Notes under the pieces: model-generated
What the model was told of the DNA's origin: nothing
Seen by the model: only the letters and a program-made list of their open reading frames with translations
Database searches by the model: none
DNA from: JBMOOG01 sp049324535
GTDB taxonomy: Bacteria > Pseudomonadota > Alphaproteobacteria > Rhodobacterales > Rhodobacteraceae
NCBI GenBank assembly: GCA_049324535.1
Contig: JBMOOG010000020.1
Coordinates: 1-64,000 of the forward strand
Length of the DNA: 64,000 bases
Reading direction: 5' to 3'
Shown here: positions 33,956 to 43,046 of the stretch, piece after piece
Layout of the letters: every line of letters starts with the position of its first letter
How positions within the stretch are numbered: position 1 is the first letter of the stretch
Translations under genes and position numbers: made by a program

Positions 33956-34393
33956 TCAGAATCCGGGAAGGGGGCCGTCGGGCAGGTTGAGGTCGAGAAG
34001 CCCGGCGCCAAGCAGGTAGCCGCCGACACCGACGCCAAGGCCGAAGAGCCCGGCCCGGAGCCAGCTCGCCCCGAGCATCCGCGCCATCAGGAGCCCGAAG
34101 AGCAGGGTCGAGAGGATGAAGCCCAGCGGCTGGTAGAGCCGGGCATAGGCCAGCAGAAGCACCACCGTCGCCGCAAGACGGCCCAGCGACGACCGCACCA
34201 CGTCGAACGGCGCCCGGTCGGGCTTCCAGAGAAGGAGGGCGAGGCACAGGAGCATCACCACGGCCAGAAGCCGCGGCCAGCTTTCCGGGCCGAGCGGGTC
34301 ATACTGGAACGGCGCCTTGATGGCGGTCGCGGCGATCCAGAGATAGATCAGCGTGACGACCGCAAGCACCGACGCGAAAATTCTGTCGGACAT
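33956..34393 (-). CDS. tctB: Tripartite tricarboxylate transporter, small permease TctB
   Basis: 145-residue protein with four predicted membrane segments and the YDPLGPESWPRLLAVVMLL segment of TctB. Position between tctC and tctA confirms the assignment. Confidence 0.93.
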   Translation of the reverse strand: MSDRIFASVLAVVTLIYLWIAATAIKAPFQYDPLGPESWPRLLAVVMLLCLALLLWKPDRAPFDVVRSSLGRLAATVVLLLAYARLYQPLGFILSTLLFGLLMARMLGASWLRAGLFGLGVGVGGYLLGAGLLDLNLPDGPLPGF

Positions 34394-34496
34394 GGGGATT
34401 TCCCTCGTCTGGGCCGAACGCCGGCGCCTGCGGGCCGGCGGAGGAAGGGGGCGGAGAAGGGCCCCGGACGACGGGCGTCCGGGGCCGCGGGTCGGA

Positions 34497-35468
34497 TCAG
34501 CCGCCCGGCATCAGCCCGGCTTCGACCGCCAGCGCCTTCAGCGTGTCGGCCTGGGCGCGGACCGCCGCGTCAAAGTCGGCGCCGGCCTTGGGCAGCGGGA
34601 ACAGTCCCTTTTCCTGCTGCACCTTCTGGAAGTTCGGGTCGGCATAGGCCGCCTGGAACATCTCGACCCACTTGTCGTAGTCGGCCTGATCGACGTTCTT
34701 GCCCAGGTAGTAGCCGCGCATGATCGGCCAGACCGCGTCGTAGCCCTGCTCCCTGGCGGTCGGCACGTCGGCATAGGGCGCGGGAAGGCGTTCCTCGGAG
34801 AGCGACGCCAGGATGCGCAGGCTGCCGTCCATATGGGCCGCCATCTCGGCCATGTCGCCGGTGTAGACCTGGATCGCACCGCCCAAGAGACCGGCCAGCG
34901 CCTCGCCGCCGCCGTCGAAGGCCGCGTAGCGCATCGCCTTGGGGTCGGCGCCGCCGGCCTTGGCGATCAGCGCGGCCTTCATCCAGTCCTGCGAACCGAC
35001 CGATCCGCCCGCACCCAGCACCACGCTGCCGGGGCCGGCCTTGATCGCGGCGACGAGGTCATCGAGCGTCTTGAACGGGCTGTCGGCCTTCACGATGACC
35101 GCGCCGTAGTCGACGCCCGCGCCGGCCAGCCAGCGCGCGTCGTCCAGCGTGTAGGGGCCGTATTTGCCGACCAGAAGGTTCAGGATCGAGCCGGTCGAGA
35201 AGGCCACGATCGCGTTCGGGTCGTCGGTGCGGTTGGTGTTGAACTCGTTGAAGGCGACGGCGCCGATGCCGCCGGGCATGAAGGTGACCTCCATCGGCCC
35301 CGGCAGCTCAGCGGTCATGCCGGTCTGCGCGACGCGGCAGGTCAGGTCGAAGCCGCCGCCCGGCTGGGCGGGTGCCACGCATTCGGGCTTCGTGATCTCG
35401 GCCGAGGCCGCGGTGGCAAGGCCGAGGCCCGCGGTGGCAGCAAGAATGAGACGGGTGAGTTTCGACAT
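34497..35468 (-). CDS. tctC: Tricarboxylate binding protein TctC
   Basis: Periplasmic solute-binding protein, 323 residues. Signal peptide MSKLTRLILAATAGLGLATA, then CVAPAQPGGGFDLTCR, the carboxylate-binding PGGxxD/T loop of TctC-family proteins, and FMPGGIGAVAFNEF and VVLGAGGSVGSQDWM. First gene of the operon; GAGGAGGA lies upstream of the ATG. Citrate, tricarballylate or an aromatic acid are possible ligands. Confidence 0.94.
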   Translation of the reverse strand: MSKLTRLILAATAGLGLATAASAEITKPECVAPAQPGGGFDLTCRVAQTGMTAELPGPMEVTFMPGGIGAVAFNEFNTNRTDDPNAIVAFSTGSILNLLVGKYGPYTLDDARWLAGAGVDYGAVIVKADSPFKTLDDLVAAIKAGPGSVVLGAGGSVGSQDWMKAALIAKAGGADPKAMRYAAFDGGGEALAGLLGGAIQVYTGDMAEMAAHMDGSLRILASLSEERLPAPYADVPTAREQGYDAVWPIMRGYYLGKNVDQADYDKWVEMFQAAYADPNFQKVQQEKGLFPLPKAGADFDAAVRAQADTLKALAVEAGLMPGG

Positions 35469-35546
35469 CGATCGCGTCCTCCTCTACGCGGATTTCCTGT
35501 CCGTGGCCGGGGCGCCGGAGCGCCGGGGCTGACCCTGCCTAGCCGC

Positions 35547-35567
35547 GAAAGCTGTCACGAAGCTTTC
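35547..35567. promoter_or_regulatory. Candidate TctD operator
   Basis: GAAAGCT (35547-35553), spacer GTCACGA, AGCTTTC (35561-35567): a perfect 7-bp inverted repeat. It can also be read as AAGCT direct repeats 11 bases apart, suiting an OmpR-type dimer. It lies in the 177-base divergent gap between tctC and tctD. Confidence 0.55.
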
Positions 35568-35645
35568 ATCCGGCGCCGTCCGCGCCCATAATCCGGCCCC
35601 GGCTGCCCGGATTGCGGGCAGTCTGCGAACGGAGGCCCGCGAGCG

Positions 35646-36317
35646 GTGAGGATACTGGTCGTCGAAGATGCCGAGGACGTCGCCGAGGCGGTGGCGATCA
35701 GCTTCTCGCGCCGGGGCGATGCGGTGGACCGCGCCGGCTGCGTGGCCGATGCGCTCGCCTGTCTCGACGCGCAGGACTACGATCTCGCCATCCTCGACCT
35801 GGAACTCCCCGACGGCGACGGACACGCGGTGCTGCGCCGCATACGCGGGGCGCGCCAGCCCACGCTCGTGCTGATGCTGACGGCGCGCTCCGAGGTCGAG
35901 GAACGGGTCGCCGCGCTGGACGGCGGCGCCGACGACTATGTGACCAAGCCCTTCGACCTTCGGGAACTCCAGGCCCGGGTGCGCTCGCTCGTGCGCCGGG
36001 CGCAGGGGCAGACCGGCAGCGGCATCGACTACGGGCCGCTCAGCTTCGACCCGGTGCGCCAGACGGTCACGGTCGCCGGGCGGCCGCTGACGCTGACCCG
36101 CCGCGAATACGCGCTTCTGGATACGCTGCTGGCCCACCGCGGCTGGGTGGTGCCGAAGGAGCGCATCTTCGAGCGCATGTTCGGGTTCAACGACGAGGAT
36201 GTCGGGCTGAACGCGGTCGAGATCCAGATGACCCGTCTTCGCAAGAAGCTCGAGGGCAGCGGCGTCGGCATCCGCACCCTGCGGGGGCTGGGCTACCAGC
36301 TGACGCTGGATGACTGA
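35646..36317 (+). CDS. tctD: OmpR-family response regulator TctD
   Basis: 223-residue response regulator: receiver domain with EDAED, phospho-acceptor Asp51 and the DDYVTKPFDL lysine, followed by a PhoB-type winged helix (LTRREYALLDTL ... VEIQMTRLRKKLEG ... TLRGLGYQL). GTG start at 35646. It overlaps tctE by 8 bases and is divergent from tctC, the standard layout for regulating a tct operon. Confidence 0.93.
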   Translation: MRILVVEDAEDVAEAVAISFSRRGDAVDRAGCVADALACLDAQDYDLAILDLELPDGDGHAVLRRIRGARQPTLVLMLTARSEVEERVAALDGGADDYVTKPFDLRELQARVRSLVRRAQGQTGSGIDYGPLSFDPVRQTVTVAGRPLTLTRREYALLDTLLAHRGWVVPKERIFERMFGFNDEDVGLNAVEIQMTRLRKKLEGSGVGIRTLRGLGYQLTLDD

Positions 36318-37725
36318 CGCCGCGCCGCCCTCGCCCCGGCCCGCCCCGCCGGCCGGGACGCCGCTGCGCACCGCCATGTCGCTGACGCGGCGGCTCGCGC
36401 TGCTGCTGGCGCTGTTCCTGCTGACCGGCGGCACGGTGATCGCGGTGCTGTCGTTTTCCTACGGCAAGCAGGCGGCCCAGCAGACCTTTGACCGGCTCAT
36501 TCTGGGCGCGGCCAGCCAGATCGCGGATTCGATCAGCGTGCAGGACGGACGGATCGTGTCGGACCTGCCGGTGTCGGCCTTCGAGCTTCTGGCGCTCGCG
36601 CCCGATGACCGGGTGTTCTACGCCGTGCGCGGGCCCGACGGCGCGCTCATCACCGGCGACCCGCTGACCGCGCCCACGGGCCGCGGCACCCGGTTCTTCG
36701 ACGGAACCGTGGGCGATGAGGCCGCCCGCTATGTCGCCGTGGACCGCATCTTCTCGGAACGCGCCTTCTCGGGGGTGGTGACGGTCATCGTCGGCCAGAC
36801 CGGACGCGCACGGTCGGAGCTTGCGGTCGAGATCACCCGCAACGCGCTGGCGGCCTCGGCCCTGGCGGGGGTGCTGTTCGTCGGCCTGTCGATCCTGATC
36901 GCCCGTTCCGCCCTGGGCCCCCTGCGCGACATCGAGGCGGCCCTTCGCGCGCGCACGCCGCAGGACGTGTCGCCGCTGGACCTGCCCGTCCCGCGCGAGA
37001 TCGCCCGGCTGGTCGCCGCGCTCAACGGCTTCATGCAGCGGCTGGAACGCAACCTGTCGATGAACCGGCGCCTGATCGCCGATGCCTCGCACCAGATCCG
37101 CACGCCGATCGCGGCGCTGAGGGCGCAGGCGGAACTCGCGGCCGACGAGGATGACCCCGCGCGGCTGAAGCGGATCGCCGAGCGCATCCACGCGCGCTCG
37201 ATCGACCTGACGCGGCTGACCGAGCAGATGCTGTCGCGCGCGATGATCATCCACCGGGCCGACGCCGAGCCGCAGCTTCGGATCGACCTGCGCGAAGTGG
37301 CGATGGACGCGGCCGAGGAGGTGGGCGACGCCCTGCCCGCCCGCCGCCGCGATCTGCGGCTGGACCTGCCGGACCAGCCGGTCCAGGCCATGGCTGATGC
37401 GCTCTCGCTGCGCGAGGCGACGAAGAATCTGGTGATGAACGCCCTGCAATACGGCAAGGCTCCGGTGCGCATCGCAGTGCGACAGGCGACGCCCGACCGG
37501 GCTGGCGACCCGGCGCCGGCCAGCGTGCTCGCGGTCCAGGACGCCGGCACCGGCCCCCTGCCCGATGCCGGCCCGCCGCGCCGCCACGGGGCCGGGCTCG
37601 GGCTTCAGATCGTGCAGGCGGTCGTCCAGGCCCACGGCGGCGAGTTGCACAGGACCCGCAGCGCGGAAGGCTACGAGGTCGCCATGGCCCTGCCCGCCCC
37701 GCCCCGCGAAACGGAGACACTATGA
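36310..37725 (+). CDS. tctE: Sensor histidine kinase TctE
   Basis: 471-residue kinase. Membrane segments at about 28-49 and 180-199 flank a periplasmic domain (50-178); HisKA with His261 in ADASHQIRTPIAALRAQ; N-box KNLVMNALQYG; G2 GAGLGLQIV. It has a Pro-rich start before MSLTRR (residue 23), so the true start may be 66 bases later, although the ATG at 36310 overlaps tctD. The stop overlaps the next gene (ATGA). Confidence 0.9.
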   Translation: MTDAAPPSPRPAPPAGTPLRTAMSLTRRLALLLALFLLTGGTVIAVLSFSYGKQAAQQTFDRLILGAASQIADSISVQDGRIVSDLPVSAFELLALAPDDRVFYAVRGPDGALITGDPLTAPTGRGTRFFDGTVGDEAARYVAVDRIFSERAFSGVVTVIVGQTGRARSELAVEITRNALAASALAGVLFVGLSILIARSALGPLRDIEAALRARTPQDVSPLDLPVPREIARLVAALNGFMQRLERNLSMNRRLIADASHQIRTPIAALRAQAELAADEDDPARLKRIAERIHARSIDLTRLTEQMLSRAMIIHRADAEPQLRIDLREVAMDAAEEVGDALPARRRDLRLDLPDQPVQAMADALSLREATKNLVMNALQYGKAPVRIAVRQATPDRAGDPAPASVLAVQDAGTGPLPDAGPPRRHGAGLGLQIVQAVVQAHGGELHRTRSAEGYEVAMALPAPPRETETL

Positions 37726-38804
37726 TCCGCGCCACCCTCGTCCTCGCCGCGCTCCTGGCGATCCTTGCCCCGCCGGCCCGATCCGGAAGCGCCCCCGAGG
37801 CGGTCGCGCAATACGGACCGGCCGGCGCACCCCAGACGCTCCTCGTTCGCGGCGCCACCGACATCGCGACCTTCGGCCCGGTGGTCGAGGCCTTTGCCGC
37901 CCGCAACCCGATGATCCGCGTGACGCTCGAGCAGTGGAACTCGATCGACCTCTTCGACCTTGCCCTCGCCGAATGCCGGGCCGGGCGCACCGAGGCCGAC
38001 CTGCTCATCTCGTCGGCGGTCGATCTCCAGGTCAAGCTGGTGAACGAAGGCTGCGCCCGGCCGCATGTCTCGGCCCTGGCCGATGCCCTGCCGCCCGATC
38101 GCAACTGGCGCAACGAGCTCATCGGCGTGACGCAGGAACCGGCGGTGATCGTCTACAACCGCGCCTTGCTGCCCGAGGCGTTGCGCCCGACCTCGCGCTT
38201 TGACCTTCTCGATGTGCTGCGCCAGCCGGACAATCCCTTTGCCGGCGGCCGCATCGCCACCTACGACATCCATGCCTCGGGCGTGGGCTATCTCTTCGCC
38301 TTCGTGGACAGCCGCCAGGCCTCGACCTTCGGCAGCCTGATCGAGGCCTTCGGCCGGCTGGGGGCCGTGGCCACCTGCTGTTCGGCCGAGATCATCCAGG
38401 GCGTGCGCTCGGGCCAGTATCTGCTGGCCTACAACGTGCTCGGATCCTACGCGCTCGATCTCGCCCGCGACCATCCCGAACTCGAGGTGGTGGCCCCCAG
38501 CGACTACACGCTGGTCCTGAGCCGCGCGGTCATGATCCCCCGCCAGTCCGACGCGGCCGAGGACGCGGGCCGGCTGATCGACTTCCTGCTGTCGCCACCC
38601 GGTCAGGCGGCGCTGGCCGCCAACCACCTGATCGTGCAGATCGGCGAGGGCGAGGACATCGCCTTTCCGCGCGACAGCGTGGCGGCGCGCCGCCCGATTC
38701 CGCTGTCGCCGGTGCTGCTTCTGGGGCTCGACCGGCAGGAGCGCGAGCGGTTCCTCACCGCCTGGGACACCGCCCTGGCACGGGGCCACAGGCCAAGGCA
38801 CTAG
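37722..38804 (+). CDS. Periplasmic binding protein coupled to TctDE
   Basis: 360-residue extracellular solute-binding protein (family-1-like) with signal peptide MIRATLVLAALLAILAPPARS. Segments GATDIATFGPVVEAFAARNP, VTQEPAVIVYNRALL and SRAVMIPRQSDAAEDA are typical. Its ATG overlaps the tctE stop and no ABC permease or ATPase is nearby, so it more likely presents a ligand to TctE than feeds a transporter. Similar SBP-TctDE trios occur in other proteobacteria. Confidence 0.8.
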   Translation: MIRATLVLAALLAILAPPARSGSAPEAVAQYGPAGAPQTLLVRGATDIATFGPVVEAFAARNPMIRVTLEQWNSIDLFDLALAECRAGRTEADLLISSAVDLQVKLVNEGCARPHVSALADALPPDRNWRNELIGVTQEPAVIVYNRALLPEALRPTSRFDLLDVLRQPDNPFAGGRIATYDIHASGVGYLFAFVDSRQASTFGSLIEAFGRLGAVATCCSAEIIQGVRSGQYLLAYNVLGSYALDLARDHPELEVVAPSDYTLVLSRAVMIPRQSDAAEDAGRLIDFLLSPPGQAALAANHLIVQIGEGEDIAFPRDSVAARRPIPLSPVLLLGLDRQERERFLTAWDTALARGHRPRH

Positions 38805-38935
38805 CGGCCCGCCCCCGGATCCCGTCGCGCCCGGCCCGGAGGCTGCGGCCGCGATCCGGCACGGGCCGGTCGTCCGAGGCATGACATTCCCACGTCCTGT
38901 TGCAGACTTCCGCGCCGAGAAACCCCGTGGTCAGA

Positions 38936-39484
38936 ATGTCGTCGAGCTTCGTTCCGTCCTCTCCCCTCAGCGATCTCGCCGCCTGGACCGCGCAGAAATC
39001 CGCGCCCGGCGCGGGCGTTCTGACCCCGGACCTCGTGGCCCTCGCGCAGTCCGGCGTCAGCGTGACGCTTGCAGGCCGCGACGCCGAGGGGCACCCGATC
39101 GTGGGGATGGGCGTCGGATGCCGCGTGCGGCCGGATGGAACCCTGCGCATCCTGCTTGGCCGGGCGCCCAACGCCACCCTGCTCGCGGCGCTTGCGGCCG
39201 GCGGCCCGATCGCCGCCACCTTCACCGGCGCCCCGGACCATCGGGCGTTCCAGGTCAAGGCCCGCGCCGCCGCGATCGTCGAAGCGCTCAGCGACGACCG
39301 CCCCGAGATCGACCGCCAATGCGCCGTTCTTGCGGACGGTCTGGTCGAGATCGGGTTCTCGCGCGATCTTGCGGACGGCTATGTCGCCCATGATCCCGAC
39401 GACATCGTCGCCATCGAGTTCCAGCCCGAACGGGTGTTCACCCAGACCCCCGGCCCCGGCGCCGGGGCGGAGCTGACCCGATGA
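38936..39484 (+). CDS. FMN-binding split-barrel (PPOX-like) protein
   Basis: 182 residues (start at 38936, MSSSFVPSS; a TTG at 38900 would add 12). The fold is a PPOX/flavin-reductase-like split barrel (VTLAGRDAEGHPIVGMGVG; LRILLGRAPNATLL; ADGLVEIGFSRDLADGY). It overlaps the next gene's ATG by 4 bases. A substrate cannot be assigned; it may use FMN or F420-like cofactors, or have lost them. Confidence 0.65.
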   Translation: MSSSFVPSSPLSDLAAWTAQKSAPGAGVLTPDLVALAQSGVSVTLAGRDAEGHPIVGMGVGCRVRPDGTLRILLGRAPNATLLAALAAGGPIAATFTGAPDHRAFQVKARAAAIVEALSDDRPEIDRQCAVLADGLVEIGFSRDLADGYVAHDPDDIVAIEFQPERVFTQTPGPGAGAELTR

Positions 39485-40815
39485 GCGTGCCCTGTCTCGA
39501 CGGCTTGCGGCCGTCGCTCGAGGGCGTGGTGGCCTCGGTCATCGCCACCTGCGACGCCGATGGCCTGCCCAATGTCTCGATGATCAGCCAGGTCCATTAC
39601 GTCGATCCCGACCGCGTCGCCCTGTCCTACCAGTTCTTCAACAAGACCCGTCGCAACCTGCTGGCCACGCGGCGGGCCTCGGTGCAGATCGTCGATCCCG
39701 AGACCATGCAGCACCACCGCCTTGCGCTGGCCTACGAGGACACGCTCACCAGCGGGCCGCTGTTCGAGAGCATGAAGGCCAAGCTTTCCGGCATCGCGTC
39801 CCATCACGGGATGGACGGCGTGTTCCGCCGGCTTGGCGCCGACGTCTTCCGCGTGCTGGCGGTCGAGGCCGTGCCGGGACCGACGATCCCCCGCCCCGTC
39901 CGGCCGCGTCCGCTGCTGGCGGCCACCCGGCGCGCCTGCGACGCGCTCGACGCCTGCGCCGATCTCGAAGAGCTTCTGGACCGCGCGACCGAAGTGCTGG
40001 AGGCGCAGTTCGGCATCCGGCACTCCATGGTCTTCATGGTCGAGGACGGGGAGGACCGGCTCTATGCCGTGGCCTCGCGCGGCTATCGCAGCTCGGGCGT
40101 GGGGGCCGAGGTGACATTCGGCGAAGGCGTGATCGGGGTCGCCGCGCGCGAGCGCACGCCGATACGCATCGGTCACATGACCCGCGAATACCGCTACGGC
40201 GCGGCGATCACCGAAACGGCGCGGCGCGCGGGCCTGATCGAGGACGTGCCCCGGACCATTCCCTTTCCCGGTCTTGCCGCGCCCCGCAGCCAGATCGCAC
40301 TGCCGATCCTCGAGGGCGGGCGGCTTCTCGGCGTGCTCTTCGCCGAGGCGGAGGAGACGATGCGCTTTGCCTACGACGACGAGGACGCGCTGGCGCTGGT
40401 CGCGGGACATCTGGGCGCGCGCATTGCGATCCAGCGCGCGGTCGAGACCGAGGACGACACCGCCACTCCCGACCTCGCCCTGCCGCTGGCCGGGGGCGTC
40501 GTCGTCCGCTACTACCCCGTCGATCAGAGCGTGTTCGTCGATCACGACTACCTCATCAAGGGCGTGGCCGGCGCGATCCTCTGGCGGCTCCTTCAGGAAT
40601 TCCAGGCCACCGGGCGCACCGAATTCGCCCTGCGGGAGCTGCGCGTCGATCCGGCGCTGCGTCTGCCCGCGCATTCCGAGAATCTCGACGCGCGCATGAT
40701 CCTGCTGCGGCGCCGGCTCGAGGAACGGCAGTCCTGCCTGCGGATCGAGAAGGCCGGACGCGGACGGTTCCGGCTGGCCGTCGCCTGCCGCCTGACGCTG
40801 GAAGGGCCGGCTTAG
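39481..40815 (+). CDS. PPOX-GAF-winged-helix fusion, possible flavin/redox sensor
   Basis: 444-residue multi-domain protein. Residues 1-125 form an FMN split barrel (VIATCDADGLPNVSMISQVHYVDPDRVALSYQFFNKTRRNL). About 145-305 is a GAF domain (LDRATEVLEAQFGIRHSMVFMVEDGEDRLYAVASRGY; LPILEGGRLLGVLFAEAEE). About 330-440 (GAILWRLLQEFQATGRTEFALREL ... NLDARMILLRRRLEE ... GRGRFRL) has the layout of an OmpR-type winged helix. Architecture suggests sensing of a flavin-linked or small-molecule signal with DNA or protein output. The ATG overlaps the previous stop; the FAD oxidoreductase and cytochrome c genes follow. Confidence 0.75.
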   Translation: MSVPCLDGLRPSLEGVVASVIATCDADGLPNVSMISQVHYVDPDRVALSYQFFNKTRRNLLATRRASVQIVDPETMQHHRLALAYEDTLTSGPLFESMKAKLSGIASHHGMDGVFRRLGADVFRVLAVEAVPGPTIPRPVRPRPLLAATRRACDALDACADLEELLDRATEVLEAQFGIRHSMVFMVEDGEDRLYAVASRGYRSSGVGAEVTFGEGVIGVAARERTPIRIGHMTREYRYGAAITETARRAGLIEDVPRTIPFPGLAAPRSQIALPILEGGRLLGVLFAEAEETMRFAYDDEDALALVAGHLGARIAIQRAVETEDDTATPDLALPLAGGVVVRYYPVDQSVFVDHDYLIKGVAGAILWRLLQEFQATGRTEFALRELRVDPALRLPAHSENLDARMILLRRRLEERQSCLRIEKAGRGRFRLAVACRLTLEGPA

Positions 40816-40836
40816 CAGTCTTTGAGCATTGCTGAG

Positions 40837-40854
40837 GCTTTCGCGACCGCTTTC
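40837..40854. promoter_or_regulatory. Direct GCTTTC repeats before the FAD oxidoreductase gene
   Basis: GCTTTC at 40837-40842 and again at 40849-40854, 12 bases apart, in the 184-base gap before 41000. The hexamer is the same as in the tct operator candidate (GAAAGC/GCTTTC). Confidence 0.3.
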
Positions 40855-40999
40855 TGAACATGCGGGGCGCGGCGACCGGGCGTAGACACCGGCCCAGCGG
40901 CGACACGCGCCGCGGCCCGAAACCCGAAAACCTGAACCGCCGAACCGTCCCTGCCCCGAGCCCTCACCCGGCCCGGGCCGGCCGGATGCGGCCAGCCCG

Positions 41000-42373
41000 A
41001 TGGACACCGTCATGGACACCGAAGCCCTGAAACGCCGCCTGCGCGGCCGCCTGATCACCCAGTTCGACCCCGGCCACGCCGAGGCCTGCGACGGCCTCGT
41101 CTGGAACGGACGCAAGCCCGAGCGCCGCGCGCGGCTGATCGTCCGCGCCGCCGGCGCCGACGACGTGGCCGAAGCCGTGCGCTTTGCCGCGGCGAACGGC
41201 CTGACCGTCTCGCCGCGCGGGGGCGGACACCACTTCACCGGCATCGCCGCGCAGGCGGATGTGGTGATCGACCTCGCGGCGCTGGACGGGCTGCGGATGG
41301 ACCCCGAGCGCCGCACCGCGCGGGTCGAGCCCGCCGTCACCAACGCGCGGATGGCCGGTGCGCTGGCCCGCCACGACCTGGCCTTCCCGCTTGGCCATTG
41401 CGGCAGCGTGCCGATGAGCGGCTACCTGCTGGGCGGGGGGATCGGCTGGAATTCCGGCGCCTGGGGCGTGGCCTGCTTCCTCGTCGAGGCCGTCGAGGTC
41501 GTCATGGCCGACGGGCGCCGGCTGACCGCCAGCGAGACCGAGAACGCCGACATCCTCTGGGCCGCGCGGGGGGCGGGGCCCGCCTTCTTCGGCATCGTCA
41601 CCGCCTACCATCTGCGCCTCGAGCGGGCGCCGAGGGCGATCCTGACCGAGGTCCATGTCCATCCGCTCGCCGAGGCCGGCCGGGTGGCCGCCTGGGCCGA
41701 GGCCGCGATGGCCAATGCTCCGGCCGAGGTCGAACTCACGCTCAAGATCGCCGCTCCGCCGCCGGGCGTGCCGGTGCAGGGACCGCTGGTCGAAGTCATC
41801 GCCACGGTCTTCGCCGACAGCGACGCCAGCGCGCACGCGACGCTGGCGACCCTGTTCGCACAGGCGCCCGAACCGATGCAGGTCATCGGCCCGATGCCCA
41901 CCCCGCTCGACGTGCTCTACGGCCTCACCGCGCAATCCATGCCCGCCGGGCTGCGCTACGGCGTCGACAGCCTGTGGTCGCAGGCGCCGTTCCCCGAGGT
42001 CGTCGCGCGCATCGCGGCCGGCATGGCCGCGGCACCCTCGCGCCGGAGCCTCGCGCTCGCGATGCTGCGCGCGCCCGGCGCGCTGCCCCCCCGCGACGGG
42101 GCCTTTTCCCGGATCGGGCGGATCTTCGGATCGGTCTACGCGATCTGGGAGGATGCCGGCGAGGACGGCGCGCAGATGGACTGGCTGCGCGCCACGATGG
42201 CGGCGGCCGCCCCACTCGGCCTTGGCGCCTATGTGGGCGAGGCCGATCTGGACCGCGGCCCGGGCCTTCCGACCCATGCACCCGCGGCCGAAGCCCGCCT
42301 GCGCGACCTTGCGGCGCGCTTCGACCCGTCGGGCCTCTTCACCGCCACCGCGGCGCTGCGGGCCGCGGCCTGA
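41000..42373 (+). CDS. FAD-linked oxidoreductase, BBE-like (PCMH) type
   Basis: 457-residue flavoprotein of the berberine-bridge/PCMH group. The FAD domain has SPRGGGHHFTG with His77 (FAD-linking position) and GHCGSVPMSGYLLGGGIG with Cys134 in the second covalent position, so bicovalent FAD is possible. The end RFDPSGLFTAT matches the C-terminal region of BBE proteins. The start at 41000 is used; the ATG at 41012 is also possible. No signal peptide. It likely oxidises an alcohol or sugar and may pass electrons to the cytochrome c encoded 52 bases downstream. Confidence 0.85.
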   Translation: MDTVMDTEALKRRLRGRLITQFDPGHAEACDGLVWNGRKPERRARLIVRAAGADDVAEAVRFAAANGLTVSPRGGGHHFTGIAAQADVVIDLAALDGLRMDPERRTARVEPAVTNARMAGALARHDLAFPLGHCGSVPMSGYLLGGGIGWNSGAWGVACFLVEAVEVVMADGRRLTASETENADILWAARGAGPAFFGIVTAYHLRLERAPRAILTEVHVHPLAEAGRVAAWAEAAMANAPAEVELTLKIAAPPPGVPVQGPLVEVIATVFADSDASAHATLATLFAQAPEPMQVIGPMPTPLDVLYGLTAQSMPAGLRYGVDSLWSQAPFPEVVARIAAGMAAAPSRRSLALAMLRAPGALPPRDGAFSRIGRIFGSVYAIWEDAGEDGAQMDWLRATMAAAAPLGLGAYVGEADLDRGPGLPTHAPAAEARLRDLAARFDPSGLFTATAALRAAA

Positions 42374-42425
42374 CCCGAACCCCATGCCCGCAAACCGGGC
42401 GACACCCTGAACGGAGGATTCATCC

Positions 42426-42929
42426 ATGACCCGTCACACCCGTCTTGGCCTGGCCGCGGCGGTCAGCCTTGCCGCAACCTCGGCCACGGCAGAACAGCAC
42501 GACGCCGATCGGATCGCGCGCGGCGCCTATCTCGGCCAGATCATGGACTGCGCCGGCTGTCACATGCCGCGCGGCCCGGACGGCGCCCCTGTGCCCGAGG
42601 CCGGTCTGTCCGGCGGCACGGTCGGCTTCGAGATTCCCGGCATGGGCACCTTCTGGCCCAGCAACCTGACCCCCGACCCGACCGGCCTCGGCGGGTGGAG
42701 CGCCGATCAGATCGCGGCCGCCATCACCCAGGGGGTGCGCCCGGACGGGCGGATTCTGGCTCCGGCCATGCCCTGGCCGAGCTTTGCCGCCCTGAGCGAG
42801 GAGGACCTCTCGGCACTGGTTGCCTGGCTCCAGTCGCTGCCTCCGGTCGCGAACGCCGTGCCCGGACCGGTGGCGCCGGACGGGTCCGCGCCGGCGCCGT
42901 TCTATCGGGTGATGGTGCCCGGCCACTGA
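42426..42929 (+). CDS. Periplasmic c-type cytochrome
   Basis: 167-residue protein with signal peptide MTRHTRLGLAAAVSLAATSA and one haem-binding motif CAGCH (Cys42, Cys45, His46). A C-terminal Met in ILAPAMPWPSF is the likely axial ligand. It resembles small cytochromes that accept electrons from dehydrogenases, matching the FAD oxidoreductase gene upstream on the same strand. Confidence 0.88.
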   Translation: MTRHTRLGLAAAVSLAATSATAEQHDADRIARGAYLGQIMDCAGCHMPRGPDGAPVPEAGLSGGTVGFEIPGMGTFWPSNLTPDPTGLGGWSADQIAAAITQGVRPDGRILAPAMPWPSFAALSEEDLSALVAWLQSLPPVANAVPGPVAPDGSAPAPFYRVMVPGH

Positions 42930-43046
42930 ACGCGGCGCCCCGGGGGCCGTCCCATCGGGACCGGCCCCCGGACTACGCCGCCCGCACCAGCGCTCACGGC
43001 CCGCCGAATCGCGGCACCCGCTGCACTTCGAAGCGCGACAGGCGGC

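Noticed and set aside
39379..41343. 654-codon minus-strand open frame across the PPOX-GAF gene
   Set aside because: Antisense shadow of the overlapping plus-strand genes, no recognisable motif.
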